This document shows positions 12,901 to 22,513 of a DNA stretch of 64,000 bases, piece by piece. The notes below the pieces were generated by a model. The model was not told where the DNA came from. It worked only from the letters and a program-made list of their open reading frames with translations, and searched no databases. The translations under genes and the position numbers were made by a program. The stretch's first letter is position 1. Each line of letters opens with the position of its first letter. The stretch is from Nemopilema nomurai (taxonomy: Eukaryota > Cnidaria > Scyphozoa > Rhizostomeae > Rhizostomatidae), in assembly GCA_003864495.1 (NCBI GenBank), contig ML133401.1, positions 1,875,308 to 1,939,307 on the forward strand. Reading direction: 5' to 3'.

Positions 12901-15284
12901 AGACCTAAAAGGGGGGGGGGGGAGGCATAGATTTAAATGCTAACTAAAATATATGAGGGTTGGATGCATTTTTGTATGAAATACATAATTAGGAGGCTAA
13001 ATTGAAATGGGTATGTGAATTTTTTGAAAAATGCACCCTACCCCCTACATTCAGGAATTTGAAAAAAGGAAGACCGGAATACCAACCTAAAATGGAAAAC
13101 GACTCAACAGATAAAATATTGTGATTTCTGGTCCTTCTGAGCACACAGGCTGAGGGCCATGAATCAAGCATTATCCTATACTCACGTGTGCAAGCGGGGG
13201 GCTTTCCTGACCACGTGCCGTCTTCTTGGCATCGAATCCAGGCAGGCCCGATTAGCCGTCTGTCCCTGTCACACATAAATCCGCGGATGTCACCAACTCT
13301 GTTATTACCAAAAATTCCACCTCCAATGGGCTTTTCAGCCTCGCTCTCTTTGCAGAAAGCAACTAAAAACGGGAAAGTATAATTTAAGTAAGAAGACTCT
13401 ATTGCCCATACGTGCTGTGGGCAGAGGTAGTTATTACCCAACGGAGTCATTCTCCTGCATGTTTGGGTGGGGGTAGATGATTTTCTATGGCACCTCCGTT
13501 AATGCTCAAGTGGAACCGGACTCTCGTAAACCTGGTCGATTATGAAAAACCTTAGAAACCACCGCAAGACTCACGTTTGCATGTTGGCACCGAACCACTC
13601 CAGTGACCGTTTTGCAAGCAAACAAGTACCGGATCGCCAACGATTTCATATTGGCTTAAACAATGGAACGTTACTTTTTGTCCCGGACTATAAACATTTC
13701 CTGGAATTAATCCCGTGCTGTATCCTCTTCCTGGATAGGATAGTGCTTTGCATTTAATCTTGCCTGATAGCTGTGAATTCACCTTTCGCAGAGTCTCTGA
13801 AAAGAAAAAGAAACTTTCATGGTGTTATGCAAGCGACGGTACTGGTGCCTATAATGTTATTCGATAAGCTCGTTGTGCTGTGGGCGTCTTCGCGGGTGTG
13901 TGAAGTAAAAATTTGGAGGATTTATTACTGTAAATCTTTCATATGCCTTTCAGTACACCGTAAAACGTGTCACATTCTTTTGATGACATGCCTATTTTTT
14001 ATTGTGCAAGACCACAGTCTTACGAATGTCCACAAGACTATTAATTGATAACATAAGAAGTTTGTTTGATACAAGAAGGTAGAGGGAATTGGCATCATAA
14101 ATTCCAGATTCTTCTACGCAAATTTTGAATGTGAACCCAAGCAACAACATTGTATTGCTTTAACACTGGCTTGAATCTCAAAATATCTCCGAAGCGGAAG
14201 CTGCATTCCTTAACCATTTATTTCTACAGTACTCTTGCCTGAAGATTCTGTTACCGCAGTTGGAGTTAAAAATGCACACCCTAGACAAATATGAGACCCC
14301 ATACCCTATTAAATTCGTTTTTCATACCTAAAGTATCATCGGTAAAAGTCTAATTGAGTGACAGCTTCAAAACCTTCTTACAGTTCGTTACCTCAAAGTT
14401 TCCATTATACTAAGTTCTTAAATTTCAGCAAAATGCGAAGGTGGGCAATACGTTCTCCTGGCAGCTCGTGTCCTCTTCTGTCAATTTTTTTTTTCAAACA
14501 AAATGAAAAGTTTCGTAAAAAGGAGCAACATTTTCTAATTTTGTCAATATTGTTTGCGGGCATTATACTTTTGGGTTGGTGCGATTGTTTTGAGCACTCA
14601 TATTAGCAAGCAGAAAGAATTCGAAAACCCCTTGCAAGAACCAATAGAACTCAGAACAAAAACCCTGAGTAAGATACCCCAAAATACCTGCCCGTCAAAG
14701 CACGTCAAAACCGAGCATGTTGCCACAACCCATTACGTAATTTTATTACTTCATGTAATCTTATTTATCCATTATTGCTGCCATTGTTTTGTTTTGCCTT
14801 TTGCTTAGGCCGTTTACAATGTATCAATGTAACTTTGTTTTGCGTCATTATTATTATTAAAGAACGTGATGTTAGTTCGATTTTTCTCGTTCATTTTTGC
14901 TGGCAGTACACCTATAGGTATCCACCTTTTAAGACTTGTTCATAGTGCAAACTGCCACTATCCTCACCTAGCCCTATTTGCACTTTCAGCCATCAATTCA
15001 TTCATTCGATCATCAAAATTGCCAATCAGGGTAGTCACTTTCCTCATAGCTAACACAACGCATGTTACAATAGCATTTTGCTCACCATCCTTCACCCCCT
15101 CTCTCTGGCACCGCGTTCTCTACACGTTAAATGTGACGCCAACTTCCTCCTTCCTAAACTAAGGACATACTGAAGATAATACGAACGTACCTTCTCCATC
15201 TTGAGGAACTGGGACAAGGCGGCAGTTAGCCACAGCAAAGAGAGCAGTTGCAAGAACGAGCACCAAACTCTTGGTTAGCTCCAT
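3991..15284 (-). CDS. Secreted multi-CCP (sushi) / follistatin-Kazal / NTR-domain protein
   Basis: My model has 12 exons, in coding order 15191-15284, 13575-13796, 13186-13362, 12562-12786, 11806-11970, 11511-11684, 10967-11140, 8307-8489, 8014-8187, 7562-7735, 6500-6631 and 3991-4271. They total 2175 nt, about 724 residues plus a stop. All internal junctions are phase 1. The start at MELTKSLVLVLATALF gives a signal peptide. Next come CCP1 (32-105), CCP2 (106-164), a follistatin-like/Kazal module (165-239, with VCGSNGVAYDNRC), CCP3-8 (240-587) and an NTR-like C terminus (588-724, LCNSVKRSDV then AFHFKINEIKK). Each CCP shows the Cys spacing and the Trp before the last Cys. CCP4, 5, 7 and 8 carry a fifth Cys. 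The role is inferred: an extracellular or matrix protein, perhaps a protease or growth-factor modulator. Short isoforms or two genes remain possible, because the sixth-type CCP exon has a TAG right after its donor. Domain calls for CCP and Kazal are firm; NTR is moderate. Confidence 0.8.
4311..4323. repeat. 13-bp target-site duplication, left copy
   Basis: GATACTATATTTA at 4311-4323 is repeated exactly at 5973-5985. The two copies bracket the Penelope-like element. Base 4323 is also the first base matching the inverted repeat, so the boundary is ambiguous by one base. Confidence 0.85.
4323..4437. repeat. PLE left inverted terminal repeat (pLTR)
   Basis: These 115 bp are, by my base-by-base comparison, identical to the reverse complement of 5829-5943. 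In Penelope-like elements such repeats may be direct or inverted and hold the promoter and ribozyme. Confidence 0.9.
4468..5739 (+). CDS. PLE reverse transcriptase + GIY-YIG endonuclease, N-terminally truncated
   Basis: The open frame of 423 codons holds two enzyme parts. RT motifs: A (SFDISSLFTNVPL, residues 3-15), B (GVAMGSPLGPALANIF, 66-81) and C (YVDD, 102-105). The C-terminal GIY-YIG domain has the degenerate pair VYEF (305-308) and YVG (316-318), the arginine-rich helix (TQRLEDRIKQH), a candidate zinc-binding Cys/His set and a late glutamate (E399 in GVLESVYI). This combination is diagnostic of endonuclease-bearing Penelope-like elements. The protein copies RNA and nicks target DNA for target-primed insertion. 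The frame extends upstream of the first ATG to 4438, where the inverted repeat supplies a stop, so the first ATG is not a natural start. The region before motif A (RT fingers and N-terminal part) is absent, so activity is unlikely. The rest is undamaged. Confidence 0.93.
   Translation: MCSFDISSLFTNVPLDETIGFCADNLYRGDLDCPPFPEEVFKELMQIATRGVEFSFDNIMYRQIDGVAMGSPLGPALANIFVGFYENKLFEQTKEPAVYFRYVDDTYVIFDSELECDYFHGKLNSLHPALKFTIEKEQNNSLNFLDVSVQKEGDSFFTSVYRKPTFTGQYIRWNSFSPKERKIGLIKTLVHRALMICSKTKLTSELDTIKRILIENGYPDDIISKCFKQKIASFISDKHFGPEKCPVYLKLPWIGDVSLKFENQIKKAINFCYSAVNPRVVYSAKNMFPSTQKDCVPAHKKSLVVYEFCCRCEARYVGRTTQRLEDRIKQHVPTSIRTKTSAEREQPRRNCKRRNAQINCDSAIGQHLLENPDCAKTYSDDNFRIIGQARSSFHLGVLESVYISMENPILCRQKEFVFSLGLF
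5829..5943. repeat. PLE right inverted terminal repeat (pLTR)
   Basis: This is the reverse complement of 4323-4437 with no mismatch that I can find. Read on the + strand it holds a hammerhead-like core at 5874-5893. Confidence 0.9.
5874..5893 (+). ncRNA. Candidate degenerate hammerhead ribozyme core in PLE repeat
   Basis: CTGAGGA (5874-5880) fits the CUGANGA core. It is followed by a 9-nt putative stem-II hairpin (5881-5889, only two clear pairs) and GAAA (5890-5893). A GTA triplet stands near 5907-5912, and TTTGCAT upstream can pair with ATGCGAA downstream. Hammerheads are known in Penelope terminal repeats. The fit is imperfect, because stem III does not directly follow GAAA and extra bases separate stem I from the core. 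It may be decayed or coincidental. Confidence 0.35.
5973..5985. repeat. 13-bp target-site duplication, right copy
   Basis: Exact copy of 4311-4323, closing the Penelope-like element after its 29-bp tail. Confidence 0.85.
7408..8520. repeat. Tandem duplication, copy B (three CCP exons plus flanking intron)
   Basis: This block is paralogous to about 10812-12000. It holds exons 7562-7735, 8014-8187 and 8307-8489 of the CCP/Kazal/NTR gene. Similarity extends into the introns, including sequence downstream of the third CCP exon around 7420-7490. The middle exon encodes the same protein as its partner. The outer limits are approximate, read by eye. Confidence 0.8.
8490..10966 (-). other. Large intron between the two CCP triplets
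   Basis: This 2.5-kb stretch has only short open frames with no Cys-rich or CCP pattern and no recognisable domain. I treat it as intron. A hidden 5' exon set for copy B (signal peptide) was looked for and not found. Confidence 0.5.
10812..12000. repeat. Tandem duplication, copy A (three CCP exons plus flanking intron)
   Basis: Paralogue of about 7408-8520, holding exons 10967-11140, 11511-11684 and 11806-11970. The intron between the first two differs in length from copy B. Limits are approximate. Confidence 0.8.
12911..12922. repeat. Poly-G run in intron
   Basis: An uninterrupted run of G lies in the intron between the Kazal exon and CCP2. Such runs are prone to length error. Confidence 0.8.
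13797..15190 (-). other. First intron of the CCP/Kazal/NTR gene
   Basis: The intron lies between the signal-peptide exon and CCP1. Only short unsupported open frames occur and no CCP-like Cys pattern was seen. Confidence 0.5.
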
Positions 15285-16993
15285 TTTTCTCACTGTTCTC
15301 CCTAGATTCGTTGAACTTTCTAGACCTAAACGAAACAAAACAGATTTATGTACCACGAAAGCGGAAACTCACCCGCTTAAACTTTTCTTCCGGCTTTGCT
15401 ACAGTTGCCTAACTGAGCCTTGCTTTGTGTTTCCAACGACTTTGCTTTTTAAAATTGAACAGAATTGAGTTGAGGTGTGAAAAAACACTTTCCAACCTTC
15501 CCGATTATAAATGGAGTCGAAAAATGAAAAAATTGACCTAAAGAGCCATGGACGGTGGAAACTTATCCAGATGAACAAGAGTCAACACGCTTTAAATAAC
15601 TTCCGGCTCTTCTTCAATTGCGTCACTAGGCTTAACAACACGTTTCGATCGACCTTGCTCCTGAAACTTGAGGGACTCTGAGCCAAAATATTTCATCTTC
15701 CAACCTTCTTGACGCTTAAAGTAATTTGGGGAGGGCCGCTAAATCGATAAGTTAGAATGCTAGGAAACCTTAGGGAACAATCCTCATTTGATGATCATAA
15801 GGGCTAAGGAAAGGATGTTTAGGTTGTTTATTTTCTCTATGTAATTCGTATGAGAAATCTGACGGTATGACAAAAGTTTTCAGTTACTCAAGCAAATAGT
15901 TTTAATGGGCCAAAAAAGGAGGACGACATAAGTTAGATTGGAAGGTCAGAAAAATTAAAATGTTTCATTAGCTGGGGCTCGGGTGTCTGGATAACGTCAT
16001 ATGTGATGGAGATGAAAGTACCGGTTGAATTTCATGTTATCCTCCACATGACGGTACTTTTCTAGATGTTTACAACTTCAAGTCATAGCTTAGTTTCATT
16101 TTTCGTAAAAAATCTGCAAAAGTTGAATCATGAAAAAGTGTCCCTTGCAGAGCCTTCCTTTCTCCGGTCAATTCCTTTTCTTTTGGAATTATGCTAAATC
16201 CGGGTTATGCACTCCACTTGCCTTGCTTGTGCTAAATCCAATGCGCTTCAGATTCACTTTAATGCTCTTATTCTACTTGAATGCCCCAACTACAGTCTAT
16301 GAAACTGTATCCTCAATCTCTCTCTAAAATCGCTTTCCGTCTACCGACCCGCTATTTCTTTGACTCATTATGTTTTCAGTAATCGTGTTTCTTTGATTTC
16401 TTTGACATTGTCCTTTGTGTGTTTTATCATGTTTCAGGGTGCTCTCAATCTTACAATAATCAGATTTATTTTTCGGTTTGGTGCTTAGAATTATATATTT
16501 TTCATTCTTTCTAAAACGAATTTTTCAAGTAAATTTGCAACGTTGCATAGTCATACCATAAAATATACATCCGTTCATAAATCCGTTGGTCTTTCCCTTT
16601 TGAGTTATAACATTGGTCATGCCATTTTCTGTTTTTTATTTGTGTCAAACTATCAAAACCGTTCTCCACATGGAACTGTTCCGCTTGGGCACGAATAGGG
16701 CCTGTGCCAGTCACTGGTGAAACTGTGCAGGCGATATGTGCTCCGCAGGCTTGCAAGAAGATCACTGGCTTGTGGAGAAACCTCGGAATGAATACAATCA
16801 ACACGGTTTTGGTAGGGGATTTATTTGGAACTGCTTACTGGACCCAAATGGAACCGTTCTGACCAGTCCCGTAGAGACGCAAGGCCTAATCCTACCCTTA
16901 ATGGAAATGAAACCAAATGAAACCAGTTCAGCGAAAACGTAGCTTTTATAACAAGTTCATGTTCTGTAATTTTTTCAATGACAAGAGGCTGCC
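15285..16993. other. 5' flank of the CCP/Kazal/NTR gene; no gene seen
   Basis: The promoter side of the - strand gene probably lies just right of 15284. Open frames here are short, overlap on both strands and match no family I know. Nothing else is supportable. Confidence 0.4.
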
Positions 16994-17276
16994 AAGCAAA
17001 TCTTCCAAGCAAATCTTCCAAGGAAATCTTCCAAGCAAATCTTCCAAGCAAATCTTCCAAGCAAATCTTCCAAGCAAATCTTCCAAGCAAATCTTCCAAG
17101 CAAATCTTTCAAGCAAATCTTCCATGCAAATCTTCCAAGCAAATCTTCCAAGCAAATCTTCCAAGCAAATCTTCCAAGCAAATCTTCCAAGCAAATCTTT
17201 CAAGCAAATCTTTCAAGCAAATCTTCCAAGCAAATTTTCCAAACAAATCTTTCAAGCAAATCTTCCAAGCAAATTA
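16994..17276. repeat. 13-bp minisatellite, about 22 copies
   Basis: The unit AAGCAAATCTTCC is repeated about 22 times with scattered single-base variants (for example AAGGAAATCTTCC, and CTTTC for CTTCC). The unit is not a multiple of three and lacks stops, so it produces several overlapping false open frames on both strands. Confidence 0.95.
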
Positions 17277-18882
17277 AAAACTATATACATTTATAACACA
17301 CGCTGGAAATGAACATGATAACTTCCAAATCGGCGCCCGTCTTCAATCTAAAAAAGCTCGGTTGTCACATCTATTCAACACAACCTAAGCATTTCCTGAT
17401 GCCTTAGAGAAGCAAAGGGCCATCCCGTCTCTTTTATATGAGAACTTGGATTCCTGCCTAGACCTGAACACTCAATCTAATAAGAATTCACTGTGTTCAA
17501 AGTGCCCCTTCTATATCCAAAAATTGGAGTTGTCATGTGTCCCCTTTTTACCCCCCTCACTTTGTACATGCTTCCTTCATCCCTGCCTGTCCCCTTCATT
17601 AATAAGCGACCCATTTTCGCCCTAACTCTGCGTGTCGTGGGATGCTAGTGGATTACTCCGTGTAAGCTGGGAAAGCGATTTGCATTGGCACGTTTCAGCT
17701 TCTAAACGTCTATTTCCTCAATTATGCGATCCACCTTGAAATGTTTCCAAAACTCTGCTTATGTTTACAAAAAATTTTCAAATATTTGGCCAAAAACCTG
17801 AGTCGCTTTCATTTAATAGGTGAAGCTAATCTTGCATAAAAGTCATATTTTCATAACAGCATCGCAAACATTGCCATTTTCACAATTTATTACATGCCGT
17901 TAAATGGTTTAGGATTGAAATACTTAAGAGTTTTGGCCTGCAACAAACATACAGAAAAAGATATGCAACCAAGTCAAGAATTGATTCTTAGATAAAGTCA
18001 TAATTTTCATAATTTATTTCATTCCTTTAGTATTTGCATTTACTAACATGAAGCGCAAGTAAGATGTGTTATTTATGTTATATAACTGTCCCTCATGGAA
18101 AAACAAGGTTAAAATATTCAATTTAACTTCCAAGACAACTATTGACTTCCTTGTTTGTCTCCGAGTTGTAGAAAGAGCCATCGTAAGCTTACATAGACTC
18201 AATCAATGCGGAGGAGCAAGATTCAAGACAATTTGATAGAGATTTAAATTATCCTTATTCTGGGCCACTGTTTCATCTTTGGAATAAATTTAGAGATTGT
18301 TTTGCCAGCCAATGAAAGTGCAGAATTTTGGTTTTAAACCAATGAATTGGTGAGAACTCGAAAATAAATTATTTTCGTGCGAGTCGAAAAAAACAATCAA
18401 ATTTGGTCATCTTTTGTTTCTGGTGAGAAACTCTGACGTAGGATGTGAGAAACAGTGACGTTACCATTCCATTGAAAAAGTAAAGCCAATATCGCGGTGA
18501 GAACTCAGATCATTCAATTCAATTGAGTAAACTCAAAAAACGAAAGGCGCGCGAAAAACGATTTCCTGCCTTCGGATATTGCATGAGAAATCGATAAAAT
18601 GGAGTTTCTGGAAGAAATCAAAGTTTGCTTGGCAAAAGGGCGTGTCCGGTGGATTAAACTGGGAGTGGCCCGTAAAATTTTTCGCCCCTTCTTTGGGTGA
18701 GAACGTCACATTTCGCTCTGGATCCGCCCCTGGACCTGTTGAGTGAGGGAGTACTGCCTACACCAGGTGGGCCATCGCAGCCCCAACACTGGATAGAATC
18801 GAGGAAGAGAAAAGGTAATAGGCAACAGGAGTTTTTACGCAGAAAAGTTATTGTTTAATGTCCGCATCCGAGAATGGAGACA
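17277..18882. other. Intergenic, no gene seen
   Basis: Only short unrelated open frames occur. I recognise no domain, RNA gene or ordered repeat. Confidence 0.4.
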
Positions 18883-18884
18883 TA

Positions 18885-19190
18885 CACGCTTTTTTATAAG
18901 GAACCTACCTCAAGGCCTATTTCTAAAGGTTCCTTATTTGTAGACTTAAAATCATCAGATTTTAGTACCAAAAGTTTCTTAATAGTCCCTCAATTTTCAC
19001 TGTACCTCAAATGCCATATGCGAGTATTGGCTGCAAATGAATTGCTTTTTAGTTCTTGATGCTTGCAGTTATAAAAAATTTTAAATCGAAAAGTTCCTTG
19101 GGGATTTCGTTTTAGTAGTATAAGTTCTTAAAGTATTTCGGCCTTCTACATGTAGGCTCTTAATTAAGTGGTTCCTTATAAAAAAGCGTG
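18885..19190. mobile_element. MITE, 21-bp perfect terminal inverted repeats, TA target
   Basis: The ends CACGCTTTTTTATAAGGAAC(C) at 18885-18905 and 19170-19190 are perfect inverted copies flanked by TA (18883-18884, 19191-19192). The 306-bp element has no real coding sequence. A relative in opposite orientation lies at 22104-22511. TA duplication suggests mobilisation by a Tc1/mariner-type enzyme. Confidence 0.85.
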
Positions 19191-19192
19191 TA

Positions 19193-21579
19193 TCTGTTTA
19201 AGCAGATTACAGCAGAAGAACGATTCCCGATCGCTTTGGGGAAGTACTGACAGCTTAGAGTCAAGGGTCTGTCAGCTGATCAGATATTACAAAGCAAAGT
19301 TCATTTCTGTGTCATGTGCTACCCAGATTCTCTGAACCTCCGTTCCTTCTGTGGACGGACCCCTCTGTAGATGATGCTCAAGAACTAATGAAAGATTTTC
19401 ACAGCTTGCTGAAAATTATCTTGTACGGCTTGCAGCTCGCTTGTGGAAAATGCTTAACAAAGTGTAATTGCATAGGCCTGTAGCGCAAAGGAAACAGCAA
19501 GGTCGTAACGAATGCGGTGTTTTACTGCTATAATGATCCATACAAAATGTTGAGCATTACATTAAGGTGTGGTGAGTTGAGATACCATCTGCCATTCAAA
19601 ATTGCACAGATGCGTCATACATCGAACGATCTTGTTTTCTATGCTACACAGGTGAAAAAAACCTGACCATATCTAATTACAGTCTTAGATTAAAATCGGA
19701 TGATGACACTGATTGGGTCGCTTTCAATGACAATGTGCTTGGATTTCCATAGACCATCAATAATGTAAAACCCTTTTGACGAGAAGTGATGATGTTTTGT
19801 TCGTCATGTCTGACAGACGCATCAATATGGTATTTTAATGCCAAATCCATGATATTAAACAGACAAGATCGATTTTCGTAGATCATCTTTCAGAATGCAC
19901 AATCTCCTGGACTCTGGTATTTATCTTGGAAATTAAAAAGGATAACCACACCAGAAAAATGTGGCTAAGCAACAGGTTGATCAGTGGTTTAACTTTGTAC
20001 ACTCGCGTAGATACACAGTAATATCTAGAAACAATGAAATTCCAACAGTATCCCGAACATTCTCTCATCTCTTCGTGTCCGAAAGTGTCCAAGTATATTG
20101 TTATGACTGCCATAGGTCCTAAGCTATATTTTTTCATGAAGATAAACTTTGCATCAAGATAGACAGCTGATTCTAATCATCAATAATGTCTTTTTCTAAT
20201 CCAAACATTAAAGGATTTTTCAGGGTCCGGGAGACTTTTCTGTATACATATGTCATGTCTGAAAGATCTGGTGTGGCGATCATATGAGAAAAGGTGACAT
20301 CTTGTTAATCCACTCTAAAGTACAACAAAAGGGGGAATTGGGAGTCCTTCAAGGCAAGGGAACAGAGTCCAAATACTCGTTACTTTGAAGCAAAGTACAA
20401 CAATGCATTCCCTCACGAGAAGCACGGTTCTCCTCCACATTCTCGAACTCGCATAGCTAGGCTGCCATGCAAGAGTATCTCACTCGCATCCGATCGTTAC
20501 CTGCTAACAGTGACTCGGATTAGAACTCTAGGACATTTGCCTCAAATTACAAGCAACCCAAACGTCGCACATGTTTCAAGATAAAGATTAAACAGTACGG
20601 GACCTTCTGCTCATCCCCAGTCCCCCATGCATTGTCTGGGCAAGGACCTGCAGCCAGCCACAAAACCAAAACTTCTCCTCGCTACAACGATATCGTTTCG
20701 CGTCTATAGAAATCCACGCGAACTATTGACACAAAACGCTGTAAATTGTAATATTTAAAATGTGCTTTTATTCATCGCCTCGTGGCTGTAATTAACCATT
20801 CACGATTATTTGGGTTGCAAAATGCTAATTGGTTGTACATTAGGGACTAACAATGTTCACCGCCTTTATTATGGAAATGGGCCTAGGAGTCTGAAAGCAG
20901 CATGACTGATTATGGCTCGCAGTGTTCCTGCGCAGGGGGCTGTGATAATTTGAAGGTGGTTGTTGAGAGTAAATCCAAATATAGAAATTAAGGCATGAAC
21001 ATGAAGCAAAATAGAGATACCTATATTAGGGCTAAACATTTGCACCTTATAATACTCTCCTCAAACGATTAATAATGCCAATATACCAGGGAAATAAAAT
21101 CCAGCTGGTAACATTGGCAAATTTCCCATAGTTCACGTTACAAGGAAAATTTTCCCAAGTCGGAAGAAAGTCGTGAGTTGACTCTTCAAGGCTGACAGAG
21201 ATATTGCATTTTCAAAATGAGATATTGACCGATCAACTTTGCTCTAACGACCAGTCTGAAATTAAACACGAAGCAAAACAACAATTTCCAACAGTTCGAT
21301 CAGCTTTTGGCTATAAAGAGCCATGACCGGCTTTTTCTTGAAGCTGAAAAAGCAATATACTCCATATCGATAATTGGGTTGTTGTGATTGGTATAGGAGT
21401 GAAAAAGTCACATTTTAACAGGGGCTCGAGAAAAGGCCTAGCTAGCTTTTTATGTTCACCATAGTCCAAAATGCTCCCCCTCCCCTGAACGCGTCCTATA
21501 TCTCCCTCCTTCTACTAGTTAAAGAAGTAAGCGAGCAAGAGAGCGTACGACTCGTAATAGCGATTGACTGAACATGCTG
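19193..21579. other. Intergenic, no gene seen
   Basis: Short open frames on the - strand (19677-20137) match nothing I know. No other ordered structure was seen. Confidence 0.4.
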
Positions 21580-21580
21580 C

Positions 21581-21618
<38 letters not shown>

Positions 21619-21619
21619 A
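21580..21619. repeat. (CAA)n microsatellite
   Basis: About 13 uninterrupted CAA units. Confidence 0.97.
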
Positions 21620-22103
21620 TAGAGGAAGGAGGCTATGAAATTATAGCCCGCGAAATTATGTTGTTTTGACATCTCTGTTTCAGGTAGGGAAAGTAAGCTT
21701 TCCCCGTCTTACTTCGTGATCTGACACGCCCGAAGAAGTAGCTAAACATAGCTGTTTCGCATTTACATTGGTATTGTGTCGCATAGCCAATATTGACTCG
21801 TTACTGTAAAAATATATTGAGTATCAAATTCTACTAGATTAGCTGCCAAGCTACCCGAATCTTGTTTCAACACTGCCCAAACAAGCCCAAGCTCTGTTGA
21901 GCTCTGCATAACAATGCCCCCGGTTAACATTGTCCTTACCTGCCCGTACAGGACGAGGAAAGAAGTGAGAAACAAGATGACGATTCTGGACCTATGCCAC
22001 TCTGATACGGGATTCGAACATAATTTGACATCTCTCCAAGACCGCTCTCACGCGGCGAAGACACCTAGTGAAAATGAGGCTTGATTCAGAGCTTGCCCAA
22101 TTA

Positions 22104-22511
22104 CACGCTTTTTTATAAGGAACCACTTTATTAGGAACCTAGATGTAGAAGGCCGAAATATATAAAAAACTTATGCTACTAAAAACGAAATCCCTAAGGA
22201 ACTTTTCGATTAGAAAATTTTTTGTAACTGCAAGCATCAAGCGCTAAAAAGGCAGTTCCATTCATTTGCAGCCAATACTCGCATAGATTGTTTGCTATTC
22301 GTGTGTCAAGTGCTTTATTGAGTAGTTTCCGCATATGCTGTCTCGCCCCTCTCTCTATTGAATGTTAAGGCTTATTGTAGTCAAAACACCGATTGTGAGA
22401 ACTAAAGGAACTTTCAAGGACATTTTGATACTAAAACCTGATGATTTGAGGTCTACGAAAAAGGACTTTTTGGAACTAGGCCTTGAGGTAGGTTCCTTAT
22501 AAAAAAGCGTG
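22104..22511. mobile_element. MITE of the 18885 family, inverted orientation, larger interior
   Basis: The 21-bp terminal inverted repeats (22104-22124 and 22491-22511) are identical to those of 18885-19190 and are flanked by TA (22102-22103, 22512-22513). The body aligns with the reverse complement of the first element, but about 100 bp of extra or divergent sequence occupies its centre after the shared GCAGCCAATACTCGCATA. Confidence 0.85.
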
Positions 22512-22513
22512 TA

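Noticed and set aside
16917..17312. Four overlapping open frames on both strands in the minisatellite
   Set aside because: They come from the 13-bp unit having no stop; they have no domains or splice context.
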